A program made the translations under genes and the position numbers. The notes beneath the pieces were generated by a model. It was not told the DNA's origin. It ran no database searches and saw only the letters and a list, made by a program, of their open reading frames with translations. From Mansonella perstans (lineage: Eukaryota; Nematoda; Chromadorea; Rhabditida; Onchocercidae), in assembly GCA_037074765.1 (NCBI GenBank), contig JBAMDO010000091.1, forward strand, positions 124,001-188,000: DNA of 64,000 nucleotides, written 5' to 3'. The stretch's first letter is position 1, and each line of letters starts with the position of its first letter. Below, piece after piece: positions 22,248-35,200 of this stretch.

Positions 22248-23884
22248 TTCTTTTTATTTCTTTCTGAAAAAGTTTCTTTTTGAAAAGTTTCCTTTTATGA
22301 ATTTTTGGAGAAAAGTGGCATGGTTTCTTTTTCTGAAAATCAGATCACTTTAATTCCAGGTGAATGACTGCAAGTACTTTATTACATCATGATTGCCTTA
22401 TTCAGGTTCAAAAATGCTAAATAAATTTTCTCTCATCTTTACTTTAAATCTTAAGTCTGCAATATTCATCATGTGCAGTCATCATGCCTTCTTAAACGCA
22501 AGATCTTTTTTTCGTCATTCTTCTAGACATAGATGGACGATAGCCCATCTCCTTCACAATATCTAAATAAAATAAGGTCACGACAACTTGATACATTTCC
22601 GTTTGGTCTGAACAGCATTCGTAGTATATCATTATGTTAGTTTTCGTTCGTCAGAAAAGCAAATTTTTGAGAGGGAATTGAAAAAAGCACTTTTTGAGAG
22701 GTAATTGATTTAGCTTTCATCAATTTCATACGACATTCTCTTGCAGCAATGAAATTTACAAATTTATAACAAGCTTTCCTTTCTTATAAATTATTTATTT
22801 CAGTATTTGTTTATTTTCATTCACAAGCAATAGCTATTGCTCTCGTTTATGGAGCCAAAGTAAGTAAAGCGTTGATGTGATAAAGGCGCATTGAAAAAAC
22901 ACATATCATTTGGTTAGTAGATTAAATTTACTTTTATACCATACCAGTTATCTATTTGCAATCATTTATGTCTATCTTCAGATTTTATCGGAAAGAGAAA
23001 GCAATTTTAGACTTTTGCAATATTTCTCATACAAATTGAAATTTTAAATAGTGCTTGTGATCTAATAGCAAACATTTCAAAGATATCCTTCATCTTTTTT
23101 CAATATTTGTTATAGCTTTGGTTCTTATTTTTGCATTAAAAATTCCATTCAAAATAAGAAAGCAAAAAGAAAGTTAAAAAAGACATAGATTTTTATTTGT
23201 TTATTGATATTTGAAAATTTATGGGGTCAACAAATTGAAAACATGTAAAATTAGCTACATTAGCTAGGAAATGGAATACTTCATGATCATTAATCAATGA
23301 AATATGTATTTATTTAACCTCATCTGCTTAATAATGAAAGTTTTTTATCAGATGTGCTTGAAATGTACTTATGAGCGAACTTCATTCAATTAAAAGACCG
23401 CTCTTCGTGCCGTTCATCTATGGTAATAATTGTTCAGCTTAAAAAGCCAAGTGCAATGAGACAAAATGAAGTACTTTTATATCCTTGGTAGGGAAATGTG
23501 CTACTATGAGATAGACAAAGTATGAAATCGATTTCATATTGTGTGACACAAATTTTTTCTTCATGCAATATCATATCATTGCTCTAAATTTCTGCTAATT
23601 CTTTTTAATCTGTGCCCATTAAAGCTTTCCAATCATTCTCATCTGTACATATGAAAACATTGATGATCCAAAGATCCTTCCTTATTAAGGATAGTGACGT
23701 CGGCAGACAGAAAAATAGGCTTTTGCGGTTTGCAAATCTATATATGCTCGCTCCTCCATTCTATTCACCGACTACTCATTTATCCCCAAGGATCGATACG
23801 CGAAAGGCGAGAAAAATTGTATTAAAGCTGCAGCCATAACTAAATCAAGCTTGCTAACAATTCCAGCCTTACTTACGGGACTTT

Positions 23885-26800
23885 ATGCTTACCAAGCAGT
23901 CATTTCGAAGAGCGGACGATATGTGGTGGACGATTCTACCCGCTCTGCTCCTTTACGCACAAGCATCATTCTATGCTGTCGGTAAATTTTCTTCATTTCG
24001 TTTATCCTATTTGCTAACACAGGCTTTCATGATGAAATATCATGCTTAATGACCAGTATGTACTAATTCTTTTATTTGTGTCAAATGTCAACTTGGTTTA
24101 TGACAGTATTTCTCACTGCTATTATTGTTATTCTTCAATTTTTTCGATATCCTCGTCAAATTTTTTTTTTTCTTTGAAATCATAATTTTAAAGAGATATT
24201 TTTCGTTTTTTTTAAGACAGTTGAGAGAATAAAACGGAATTCAAAAATCTGAGAAAGAATTTGTAGAATCGGAAGAACATACTTGTAGCATCATCAGTAT
24301 TGAAATTCTGATCACATTGTTTGATTCTTAATCTTGAAAAAAATTAATTGGAAAGCTTTCCGAAACGCCGAAATTTTGAAAGTGCATGAAAGGTTGGAGA
24401 GAGATGAAGAAATAAGGGGAATAGTCCATTCTTCCCATTTAAGTTTGAAAGAAAGGAAACTTGAAATTTGTGGAATTCCCTGTCAGATTTTCTGTCTAAA
24501 TATCTTTATTTCACTTGACAATTATTTTATTTACATTACCTCGAAAGCTTCTTTCTTATAAATGCTCTTTCTAAAGAAAATGCTTTATTAAATGAAACTT
24601 TTAGAATTTATTTAAATAAAATGGCTATCCTTTATAATATAGCATTAGTCATCTTGACTTGGTAATTACCTCTCACAAACATTTAACAGCGTCAAAGGAC
24701 TCAGAAACATCTCAACTAGGCTGAAGCTCAGTCTATAATTTGGTAACTCTAGACCAGAGCATTGTTTTTTGCATTGCAATCACTACTCAATCATCTTTGC
24801 GTCTTTTTTCAGCCAAAAGGCCAGTTGAAATTAATAATTGGTGATAAAATTGATGATACCAATATGTATGTACACTGATAAAGTTTTGTTAGCAGCTGTT
24901 GATAACTGACTAGGACAAACTGAATTTAAATTGCTGGCCAAGTTTCATATGTGGTTCTGCAATCAGAAGCAAATAAATTTATCAAAGTTTAAATATTTGC
25001 AGTGCTGTTCAGCCCTGACAGAATATGACTGATAACTTCGATATAAGACATTTTAAGGTTCTCTCAAAGTATTAAATAAGTACTTGTTTTACATGCATTA
25101 TGTCCCCTAAAATTAAAATTAGATTTTTGCTCGAAGAAAACAAGCAATTATATATTTCATGACTGTCACTTGCATATACCTATAATTTGCTCTGCCACAT
25201 TTTCATAAGTAATGTCATTTTATCTAAATTATTGTTTCACATTAATTCATAATTTTACATCAGTCTTTAGTTTTATTTGAAACGAGTCTAAATTACACTA
25301 GTTCAGTTCTTATAGTAGAGCATAGATTGTTTATAAAAGAAAAATATCACAGAAAATTTCGGATTTCGTTTTGTTAGTTTCGGAAAAACAATGAAGTGAG
25401 CAATCGTCACAGATTGCAAGTAAATCAAAATTTTCTTCGAAATCTGTTTGTGAATGAAATAATTTTTGTATGAGTTTGATTAGAAAGGAATGGATAAGCT
25501 CGTCGATTGATTTAAGTCAAAATTTGCAATAGGAAAAAAATGTCATTTGCAGAATTATGGTAGTAAGTGGACATTTAAGACAATGAATAGATTTGATTAG
25601 TAGTTTGGACAGTTAGATGGAGGGACAGAGATACATTTGTTAAAGATCAAAGCATTACGGGGGAATATTTAGCGACATATGTTTCATCAGCTTAAAATAA
25701 TATTTCACTCTCTAATTTGTAACCTCACTTTGACGACTGTAAACCGACCTCAGCAAGCTGATTTAGTATAGAGTAAAGTGCAATGGTGAGATGGTTCAGT
25801 TTAGGTTACAAAATTAATTAGATTTAAGTAATTAACAGATATTCAAGAATCTTCTCTAACTGACTGTTTGTATTCCAAATTCTATTTTCAAAAATATTAG
25901 GTTTAAGTTCCGCGGCATGAAAAATGATGTGAATAAACTTAACATACTTTGTAATTCCTTAAAATACATGGAATGGCTTGCGATTCTTCTTGTAACAAAT
26001 TTTGATTCTTTCGTCATGGCAGGACTGATTATTTACATAAATGGTGAATCAAGGAGTATAAAATACGAAAAAAAAGTAGAACAAGCAGCCTTTCTTTTTC
26101 AAATGATTTCGCTTGTTTTATAATTTCTGATTTATGTATATTTGCGTTCCGCATGTTACTGTCAATTTGACTTTATCAGTGCAATTATATTTTAATAGGA
26201 ATTATTTAAATGGGTCGGTATTTCCAAAATCTCATTTCTTGATATCAGTAGACGGTGCAGCATAAACTAATTTTTTTAATTCTAAATTTTGCATACATGG
26301 GAGTCGTGTGTCATATTTACGTAACTAATGTCTGGAAAAACGAAACGGATTTCTTTCCGACACTTTAATTGAATGATTTATATAAATTTCGGATGTATTG
26401 AATGGAATTTTGTAGCATGTAGTGAGTGGTTTAAATTTTTCTCACGCTTCAAATCACCATGTCAACAGTAATACACAAAGCCCCATCTATGTTGCAAGCC
26501 TTCCTTCTTTATTACCTCATTGTCTAAGTCCGACATTTCGGGTAGTAGATCAAGCAAGAAAGAAATAAGCTCATGCTCCCAGCCTACCAATATGTAATTC
26601 TTTCTTTATGCCCTTGTAGTTCAAGTATTTACCAACTCTCTAAGACCACATCTAAATCTTTTGTTCTGTATACTTATCAATGTTACTAAAAAAAGGAATG
26701 GATAGGGTACGTCCCGTTTTTCAATTTCATTCACTTTCAATTCCAACTCACCGGCAATCAGATGCTTCAGTCACCCCTCGAACGATTCAATCAAACAAGC

Positions 26801-29465
26801 TTGACTATTGGACGATCCTATTTGCATAATGATAATTGTTTGTTTGGGTTTTCTCAAATAAAGTTCTTCCAACTTTGTTATTCTACAACTCTCGCCTTTT
26901 ACTACCATCAACTCTTCCTCTTACAATCCGAATCCTTCATCAATCTAATTCGATTACCAAATCTAACTTCTTACGACAAACAATAACAAAAATCAACTGC
27001 CTAGTAACCGTAACAGGAAAAAGTTAAATGCTGCAGCAAAGTACTTTGGGAGGTGGTTGTGAGGATGAGAATTTTCCAACTAACAATTCATGCAAAATGT
27101 TTATTTTCCCGCTAATTTTTTCATAAAATTTGCAAGTACTGACTGTGAGCTTACATCATTTTTCTTGAAAGCTCCTAGCTAATAATGGAATTCCAAGTTT
27201 GAAAAAAATAATACATAAAAAAAGAATAAAATAATTATTGGTTATCCAAATCATAACTTTATTTCCAATTTCTACATTTCAGAGCGTGGACCGCAGTTAA
27301 TTCGGTATGACGATGATCAGCAGATGGCAACACTGATGAATTTATTGACGCGAGCTAACAAAGATACACGACAGTCCCGTTAGTTCTTCCGATTTTTTGT
27401 TCATTTCATTGTATTTCAGTTAAAAAATTGTTTAATCGAGCCGCTCTCTTCTTTATTTGCAAAATAAATAAACATCCGTGAGGAACAAATCATCTTTAAG
27501 CTAACAACAAAATCGTTCGCAATATCAGCAATGCGATGTGAAGTAAACCAACCAGTAAATACAAAAAAATATCGGTCGATTTTTTCTATAAAAAAAATAT
27601 TGTAATAAAAAAGATTTTTCAATGTTACGCTGTACCAATGGTGTTATTTTTTAAGGAAAAGTCTTTGACGGTGTTTTAAATTTAATTATTTTTTGGGATC
27701 TTAGTTCTATTATTTTGGAATTTATTCGAAATGGAGCATTGAGATGTGCGCGAACCTTCAGACTTTGATGATGAATACAGCGAGCCAGAGAGCAGCGATG
27801 TGTACGATATAAATATTGAAAATACGGGAGATGTCGCCGTTCAAGGAACGACAGCAAAATTGGTAACAGCTCGCAAAAAAGGGCAAAGCGAATATGTGGG
27901 ATTCATCGAGCCAAAAATTTCAAATCAGATGAATAGGGAAATATTAACGAAGCGGCTAGAAGATCATCAAATGGCCCAACAAACTAACTTAAAACCAGTG
28001 CTTCATCTTGGTAATTTCCTGACTTTAGGTATGTCGTATTATCAATCAGTTTGTTGAAACATTCATTCCAAATTCAGCAGCAGCTTATTAAGCGAACAAA
28101 GAAATTGAATATTATCCTGACCAGTCCTCTTCAAATAGGACGCAGTGAATATGTTGGAATACATTTTTACTGATCCGTGTTGATATCCGTTATCCAGCAA
28201 TTTCTAAAAATAGTTTTTAAAACTATTAACATCGCCACATTTCTTTGTTTTTTTTTCTTTTGAACATTTAAAATAAAATCTTACAAATTTATTCGAAATA
28301 GGTCTCTATCAAAGTTTGTGGTATAGATGTCATTCTTAGTTATGATTCTTTTGCCATTGTTAAAACAATAGTTAGATTGTTTTTTTTTTTTTTTTTTTTT
28401 TCAGCAGTAGCAACAGTTTGTATGTTGGCAGTAGTAGTTGGTATTGCAACTGGCAGTTATTATTTTTTTAAGTAAGTTCAGAAATTTTGTTTCATCATTG
28501 AATTAGCGAGCGAGTTGTCCCATCGAATGAATTGTACTGGACAAATGGACAAACAGCGTTTTTCAACGCTTTTGCATTTTATGCAATTTCGAAATTTTCT
28601 TTGTTTGTACTGTATTTCATAAAACATCAGGGATCAATCTCAAAAATCTTCAATTGATAGCTGTGACTTTACGTACGCACCTACCGGTCCTGGAAAAAGC
28701 AAGAAAAAGAAAGGTGGTGATGAAGGATTGGCATATAAGGTATGTCGAAAATTATTTAATTACTAGATATGGATCGGTTGAAATGCTTAGTAAAATACAG
28801 TATTATTCAACAGCATTGACATAAGGCTTGATACTAATTTCAATGCTGTGATCATGGCAAAGTGGAAAAGAGACCTTGACATTCTTTAACATGTACTGTA
28901 TTATTGGGTAACGTTGTATGATACTGGCCGCTGCACTCAGAATTCTTTTTCATTAAACTTTTAGTTTATTTTTCTCTTTGGGAAGAATGAAACTGATTGT
29001 TGAATACACCATCAGTGCAGAAAAGTAGGAAGAATTAATTGGTGAAAAGTTGGAGCACTAATTACTTTTAATATTAAAATAATTAAGGGTAAAGCTCTTA
29101 AATATGCTGAGGTAATAAACGTGCAAAGATGCTGAGTCACGCCATCAACTAATCTTTTAAAGCTGAGGAGAGGATTCTATCTTCAGATATTAACTGTATT
29201 TGTCGATGTTTTTTGTTTTAGAATTTGTACTTTTTTAACTCTGTTTGTCTCAGTTACTGACATTTTTTAGGCACAATTACACCATTATCAGCAAGCAAAA
29301 CAGAAGATAATATCTGGTGAAGATGGAGCAGTAACTCTTCCGAGTGGCTATGAAAGCGGGGAAACGTCTGATGAGGAGAACAATTTTTCGGTGTATGAAT
29401 GCCCTGGTTTAGCACCAACTGGTGATATCGAAGTACAAAATCCAAATTTCATTTCAAGAACCTGA
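23885..29465 (+). CDS. cab-1: CAB-1 / NPDC1-family single-pass membrane protein
   Basis: Homologue of C. elegans CAB-1 (AEX-3-binding) and vertebrate NPDC1, neuronal membrane proteins linked to synaptic-vesicle trafficking. Exons: 23885-23981 (ATG 23885 or 23921), 27283-27378, 27744-28028, 28405-28471, 28631-28739 and 29271-29465 (TGA), 270-282 aa. The first exon is a signal peptide (MWWTILPALLLYAQASFYAV). Exon 2 (YDDDQQMATLMNLLTRA) matches the NPDC1 segment DEIDFLAQEL. Exon 3 is acidic (FDDEYSEPESSDVYD). The membrane helix is exon 4 (VCMLAVVVGIATGSYYFF). The cytoplasmic tail has LHHYQQAKQK and the family signature FSVYECPGLAPTGDIEVQNP. All phases agree. The exon-3 acceptor CATTGAG is weak and intron 1 is 3.3 kb. 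Confidence 0.88.
23982..27282. other. Large first intron of cab-1, no nested gene seen
   Basis: 3.3 kb, far longer than most introns here. It contains only short unsupported ORFs (for example 24334-24561 and 26762-27027). The 26450-27060 part is C-richer than its surroundings without a sustained frame. It may hold enhancers for this presumably neuronal gene. Confidence 0.5.
28381..28401. repeat. Poly-T tract directly before a splice acceptor
   Basis: About 21 T in a row just upstream of the TCAG acceptor of cab-1 exon 4: an extreme polypyrimidine tract. Confidence 0.8.
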
Positions 29466-29943
29466 ACAGCAGTTAACAGATCAGTTGAATTTTAGTAAGA
29501 AGACCAGGAAAAAAATTAAAGGCTAATGTTGTAATTTGAAAGTTCCACTGCTTGTAAGAAATCTTTACTTTAAGGCTTTCTGACACCTTTCAACATTGCA
29601 TGTAAATATCAAGAGATTTGAAATGTTGTGAAATTTATTTCAGATAAATCGGGCAATATTTTAAGCATTTGAAGGTAGTCTCTCATTGGTTTTTTCCTAC
29701 CGACTTTCATTCTTTTAATTGTTGTACTACAAAAAGGACTCATGCATACTGTCAATGTATTTCATTTCATATTTATCGAGATCATTAATTCATCCATTTC
29801 CTTTTCGTCAGTTTATAGATAATTCTCCTCAGTTGTTAACTATCTTTTTTTGCTGCACCTATTTAAAACATTCAGCCTAAAAGGAATTAAGGTCATTTTT
29901 TGTGCTAACGTTCAATTCGTCAGAATCATCAAGAAAAAGAGAA

Positions 29944-30167
29944 GTACCAAATAGAGGAGATTTCTGAGATTATATCGTCTGACTGCATGTGATGGATATT
30001 GAATTTGTAGGATGGCAACAGAGAATTAACTGCCTGTGCCTCTGTTACTTGCATTGTACCAAATAGAGGAGATTTCTGAGATTATATCGTCTGACTGCAT
30101 GTGATGGATATTGAATTTGTAGGATGGCAACAGAGAATTAACTACCTGTGCCTCTGTTACTTGCATT
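29944..30167. repeat. Tandem duplication, 112 bp x 2
   Basis: Copies 29944-30055 and 30056-30167, starting GTACCAAATAGAGGAG, differ at about one position (TGCC versus TACC). Likely within the cab-1 3' UTR. Confidence 0.95.
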
Positions 30168-30184
30168 GTAAACTTTATTATGGA

Positions 30185-30190
30185 AATAAA
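30185..30190 (+). terminator. Polyadenylation signal AATAAA, probably cab-1
   Basis: First good AATAAA downstream of the cab-1 stop, right after the tandem duplication. Confidence 0.4.
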
Positions 30191-30488
30191 ACAATGTCAA
30201 ATGAAGCAAATTCGACCGTCTGCAAAATATCTTAACACATACTTTTTGAAATGTAGTTTTTTGCTACAAACTAGAACAATCAAAAAATAAGAAGGTATGA
30301 AGAAGAGTAGTATATGCAGCTGGCTTTAAACCTTTAGCCAGAAGAGGGAAATATTTCATGATTTGAGAGAGAAGCGATCTGACCAGTAAGGAACCACCGT
30401 GTGGATAACTTTCAACGGTCGCTACTTGATATACTGTAAAATAGGCAAGATAGGAAGGGACAGGGAGAGAGACGATATCGCTTGGTTA

Positions 30489-30620
30489 ATGAGGGAATGG
30501 CATTGCCAAAAGTTAGGTCTTCGTCATTTGGTTGAGATGGAAAACAACCGTAATCGATTCCAAGCATTAGAGCCACCGAGAGTAACTGAAGTGCCAAGAG
30601 GAGATTTACTACAGTAATAG
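30489..30620 (+). CDS. Short coding-like ORF ending one codon before the next ATG
   Basis: Frame open from about 30399; from the ATG at 30489 it encodes 43 aa rich in charged residues and Trp/His (MREWHCQKLGLRHLVEMENN near the start, PRVTEVPRGDLL near the end), then TAA TAG and immediately, in the same frame, the ATG of the next gene. Base composition is less AT-rich than intergenic DNA. The final bases TTTACTACAG look like an acceptor. It could be an upstream ORF, the last exon of an unidentified gene, or part of the following gene broken by the double stop. Function unknown. Confidence 0.35.
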
Positions 30621-31649
30621 ATGGATGTAGTCCTGGCTTTGGCACTTTGTAGCAGATGGAGGGAAGAAGGATTGTCAGTAAGCCAGCCGCCGTAAGTCAT
30701 TGGTTATAATCACGGACAGATCCTGGCTCTTACCTTATAACTTGTAGAGATTTACTTTCAGAACACCTTCAGTGCTTCACTTTCGTTCAAGACAAGATAC
30801 AGTGAGTGCCGGTGAAAATCTCCGCAGGGTAAGAATGGAATGTCTCAGTGAAGTTCGTAATATCGAGAAATGCATTAACGATATAATCGGTTTTGTCGAT
30901 ACCTGGGAAAATCTCAATAAACAGTTAGAAGCTACAAAAAAGGCAACTTTTAATATGAAGTATGAGTGACGGCTATTAAATATCTTAGGTATACGTGCCG
31001 ATACTATTGTCTTGCGATGTAGGGATGTCTTCTGGAGTTTAATACCATTTGGCGGAAATTAACCGAAAATCCATTGCTTTCTAGTGATTCCAAAGCTAAA
31101 TTAGGTACTCATTGCTGGAATTTACTTCGGAATTTACCTTTGGAATTTACCTCGTACCGTGGTTATGCCTTACCATTGTTTAAAACAATGGAGTTTGGGA
31201 ACTATCAATGTTGACCTGATGCTGAATTTCTCAGAGATTCAGTTGTTTTTCATATCTTCTTGCAGATGTCGCGATATACATCGCTAATGCTGCATTCCTC
31301 AAGTTCGCAATCACGATTAATCATACAAATCGAGCTTGAAATCGATATTGTTGCTGGCAAACTGTCCGAACAATGGAAACGAATAGAGGAAAATGCCAAT
31401 ATACTAAATAACTTTGTCTCAGCTGATTGTCAGTCCCAGGGGACTACATCATTGTTTTGTCTACGAGATCTTCAGCATCTTCTGTCATATCTTATGTTAG
31501 AGGTAATGAAATGGTTTGAAATGCACGATGAAGTGAATCATCCTGCAGTTGAGCCCATAAAACCAAATTTTAAATTGGAAAAAGCAATTGAGCGATGCAG
31601 GCAAAGTTTACAAGCTATTGCGAATAATGTATCCAAAAAATCTTCTTAA
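30621..31649 (+). CDS. Unrecognised helical protein
   Basis: Proposed exons: 30621-30691, 30762-30959 and 31235-31649 (TAA), 227 aa. The first junction (CC|GTAAGT to TTTCAG|A) is strong. The second uses AA|GTATGA and the acceptor TTTCTCAG at 31234, the only phase-consistent choice; the stronger-looking TTGCAG at 31265 would break the frame. The protein looks helical: ECLSEVRNIEKCINDIIGF, ENLNKQLEATKKA, IVAGKLSEQWKRIEENANIL, LRDLQHLLSYLMLEVMKWF and a basic C-terminus LQAIANNVSKKSS. No signal peptide or catalytic motif is visible. It might be a subunit of a coiled-coil complex; I do not recognise it. A TTTACTACAG just before the ATG could be a trans-splice site. Confidence 0.6.
31117..31153. 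repeat. Three short tandem copies of GGAATTTAC(C/T)T
   Basis: 12-13-bp units at 31117, 31129 and 31142, in intron 2 of the unrecognised gene. Confidence 0.7.
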
Positions 31650-32225
31650 TTTCTTCCCTTTATATTCGCTTTTAATGGCATAAATACTAAGTAGAAAAAA
31701 CCATTGTGCGCTGTTCACAAGCATTGTAAATGATACTTCCAAAAAATCTTCATTTTCTTCCACCGAACAAGAAAGGCCACTTCATATTTTAGAATCGACT
31801 CATCAGTGTCACAAGATATGAATTACTTCCTCACAAACAATTCTGCAATTATTGTAAACAAGAGCTGTGATACGTGAAAAAGATAGGAAGAATCTGACTA
31901 ATCACTGTGAACACGATTCCCATCTTCTAAAGTAAATCTCATTTTCTCAAGGAATTATTTTCTTCATTCGCAGGAAGAAAATAATTCATTGCAGAAAATT
32001 CTTAATGTATCATTCGAAATAATTCGTTCATTTGCAGCTTAAAAATGTTTAGCTTCATCCTGCAGTAATACAAATCCTAATCTGAAATGAATCCAGAGCA
32101 AAGTATCTTGTTGGCAGTTCCATAATTTATTTCATTTCATAGGTAGGGCTATAACTTTTGTAACTTTATACTGCTATTTAATAGCAGTTTAATCTAAAAG
32201 TACAATTTGAATAAAACTGGAAGAA
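31650..32225. other. Spacer between convergent genes
   Basis: About 575 bp between the 3' ends of the unrecognised plus-strand gene and exportin-5. No coding frame was found. Confidence 0.5.
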
Positions 32226-35200
32226 TCAGATATCATCAAATATAAATTCCAAGTCAACGAACTCTTCGGAACGTTCGCGGCTTCTTGGAACAGGAGGTAG
32301 TGGACGGAGATGGACTGGTCTTCTGTGCTGCTCACCAACTGAAGTCTGAAAGATATTTAAATATGATTCGATAAAAAAGTATAACGAAAAGACTAAAGAT
32401 CAATTATGCTTTAAATAGATACATAATTCCTCAATATTGTAACCATTATGAGGTAGAGGGATAATGATTTTATCTGAGCTTGTTCCTAAAATTTTCGCTT
32501 TTTTATATCTCTCAAATAGGTTAATGATGCTCCAACATAAATAGATCAATAAACATTAGTTTATTTCGAAAACAACCGATTCCAAAAGAGAGTAACAAAA
32601 TTAAGGCAGATACAAAGCGAAAGACATTAGCTCGGCTAATTTATAACAACCAATCATTTCGTAAAAGTTATAAAGAACTCACCGCTATCACAGTCCGTAA
32701 TAATTTTTTCATAATTTCTCTTTTCATCTTTTCATTTGCAAAATCTTTATTACACTTCATAGATGCAATTCGTCGATCCAACCTTTCTACATCCTCTACA
32801 GAACATTCCGGTACTTGCTGTAATACCTGAGATAGACTGGGAAACCGCTCTCTCTGTAAAAAGTGTTTTTTATCAAAAGTGTTAAATAATGAAATTCTTA
32901 ATAAAGTGAACATAAAGCGTGCCTAACCCATATGTGAGAACTTATCAAAATCGAATACGCATTAGACATAAAGTAAGTTATATGTGGAAATTTACATTTT
33001 TCATGCTACTTCTACATGCAAATATTTCGAATCAATTTGAATGAAACGCAACTCACTAAAGAAGAGTAAATAAAAAAAACAAGAGACAACAGATGAGTGA
33101 CAGCCAATTCATCCGATCCATGAATTTGTAAGCTTTGAATACTTTGAACAAGCATGAAAACAGCTGTTTCCTCATTACACCTTTCATTTAACTGAAAAAT
33201 AATGGGAATGAAAAGTTTATCTTTGAAGGCCTATCTAAAATAGTATCCTCTAATTTTTTCATAAAGAACATGTAAAGAGAAGATCCGCGGATTCAAATTT
33301 CCAAACTGAAACAATTTCAGGACGAACACTTTCAGTGACATTTTTACAGACGGGTATTATTCGAACCACTGAAGTTGCATCGCGATAAGTTAAGCACAGA
33401 AACATGCACTCAACAATTTTTCCTATTACTTCCTGAAAAAATTTAAGCACAGTCAATTCTCTATTCAAGTTTGTCGATAAAAATATGAACAATTTACCAA
33501 AATATAATTCACAAGCAATCAGAGAAGCAGTACAAAAACGATGTACGTGGGAAGTTACATTTGAAGGAGAATTATGTTAGTGAAAATTTTTTGAAAAATA
33601 AAGGACCTAAAAAGCTTTAAAATAGAAGATGAATGAATAACAGACCTCGTCATTCAAAAAACAGTTTCTTATACGAGATGCTTCCCCGACTTTGTCACCT
33701 GAATTAAAATTTAATCAGAACTACATATTAAACATGCTGTGAATGGAAAATGTTTTTAAGAATTTAAGAATTAACGATAAAATCCTTCACAAATCTCTTA
33801 CTTGCATCCGAAATACCGAATAAATCTCGCAAAAGAATTGTGCATTCCCGCGTCAACACACAAGTCATATGTTCAGCTAAGAGTTGTTCCTGAGAAGGTT
33901 CATCATCTTCCACTGCAAACAACTGATTAAAATAAAAGCTCTGAAGATAATTATTCAATAAATTTCAATGATGAAAATTTAAGTAGCTCCTTAAAAAAAG
34001 CGTATCTGAAACTCAACAATTTCTTTCCATAACAAAAAAGTTTCTGTGAATTCAATAGATGCTTTATCTGCAAACGAATTGCAGTTACAAAGGAAAAAGT
34101 CCACAATGAAGATTAATTGACTAAAAAGCAAGGAAAATAAAAATGCGTTAAAAGAACTAACAGCATTCAGAAGCTGCAAGCTGCTCCCACCTCATTTGCA
34201 GTCGCTTGCTCAACTCTTCAATTACTACCAGCAATAACTTCCTAACACTGTGATATGCAACTTCCGGACATGCACATAAAAATGGTTTCCTTAAAGAATT
34301 TTTATTACTAAACTGTTGCCATATTTATATATACCCGAAAACTAAATCCACAGTTTTTGAAAGCCCAAATGTTTCATTACATGTTAGTAAAAATAGTTGT
34401 CATGAGTTATGAGTAAAATATTGAAAAAAAAAATAGAAAAAAATGAAGTTGCTTGAAATGATAAATATACCAAGTTCTCCTCAGCCAAAATCGCAAACGA
34501 AAATCTGGAATAAATGTGAGATGATAAGAAAGAAACAATGCCCAATTGCCGATTTCTGGATCCGAAAATAGCTGCTTCGCTGCTTTACTTGCAAAATATC
34601 CAATTAAAGTTTGCCTGAAAAGAAATCTAGTCTCTTGAAATGATAATATTGTGCGCTGATTAATAAATGGATAAATGGGAGTGAAAACTTACACTTTTTC
34701 CGTAACATCAAAAAGGAAGGCACGAGCATGAGTTCCTGGATCATCAGATAAAATTCGAGCAGTTGACGACAAGAATGAATCGACTGATGAAACTTGCACT
34801 TTTGATAAACAGTGTTTTTAAGATGATGAATAAAACAAGTGTAATGAGTACAGCGAAGCTGACAAAGAAAAGAGACAAAATAAGTCAACTAAAAATTAAC
34901 CAGGAAAGTTTAAAAATCCGATTTCTTGCGAATAGAAAAACTTTCAAAAAGAATATTTTCGAGTCTAAAAAATTTCAAAGCATCTAGCTAAAAAAAGAAA
35001 AAAGTTTCACATGTTAATAATTGTTGTCGTTCACTGCTGGTAATTTCAAAAATGGATAAAGGGCCATACGACATATGTATAACACTCGCATTTTTCGGAT
35101 CGTATAATGAGTTTAAACGTCTGAAACCGAAAAGATTCAAAGAATTAAATCTTCGTTGATGAGCGAAATATATTTTTGATACTGTCACAAATATAAAAAT

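Larger units (their letters stand above)
16769..23884. other. Gene-poor 7-kb interval
   Basis: No multi-exon gene could be assembled here on either strand. It contains a 40-nt perfect hairpin (18575-18614), a 33-bp tandem repeat (about 18700-18767), a poly-A tract near 22229, and one minus-strand candidate exon with a transmembrane helix (20280-20492). A slightly GC-richer stretch at 18890-19110 has no sustained frame. The right end probably carries the cab-1 promoter. Confidence 0.5.
29466..30488. other. cab-1 3' UTR and downstream spacer
   Basis: No coding frame was found until about 30400. The 112-bp tandem duplication (29944-30167) and an AATAAA at 30185-30190 suggest the cab-1 3' UTR extends about 720 nt and includes the duplication. 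Confidence 0.45.

Noticed and set aside
26762..27027. Overlapping plus-strand ORFs in a C-richer part of the cab-1 intron
   Set aside because: Two frames overlap with similar quality, with no splice phases that fit cab-1 and no recognisable domain.
29944..30167. Possible CRISPR-like or satellite array
   Set aside because: Only two copies with no spacers; a simple tandem duplication.
33991..34179. Minus-strand ORF with ADKASIEFTETFLLWK as an exportin-5 exon
   Set aside because: The flanking exons 34307-34162 and 33912-33802 join in phase across it and reproduce the family order; the ORF lacks a usable donor.
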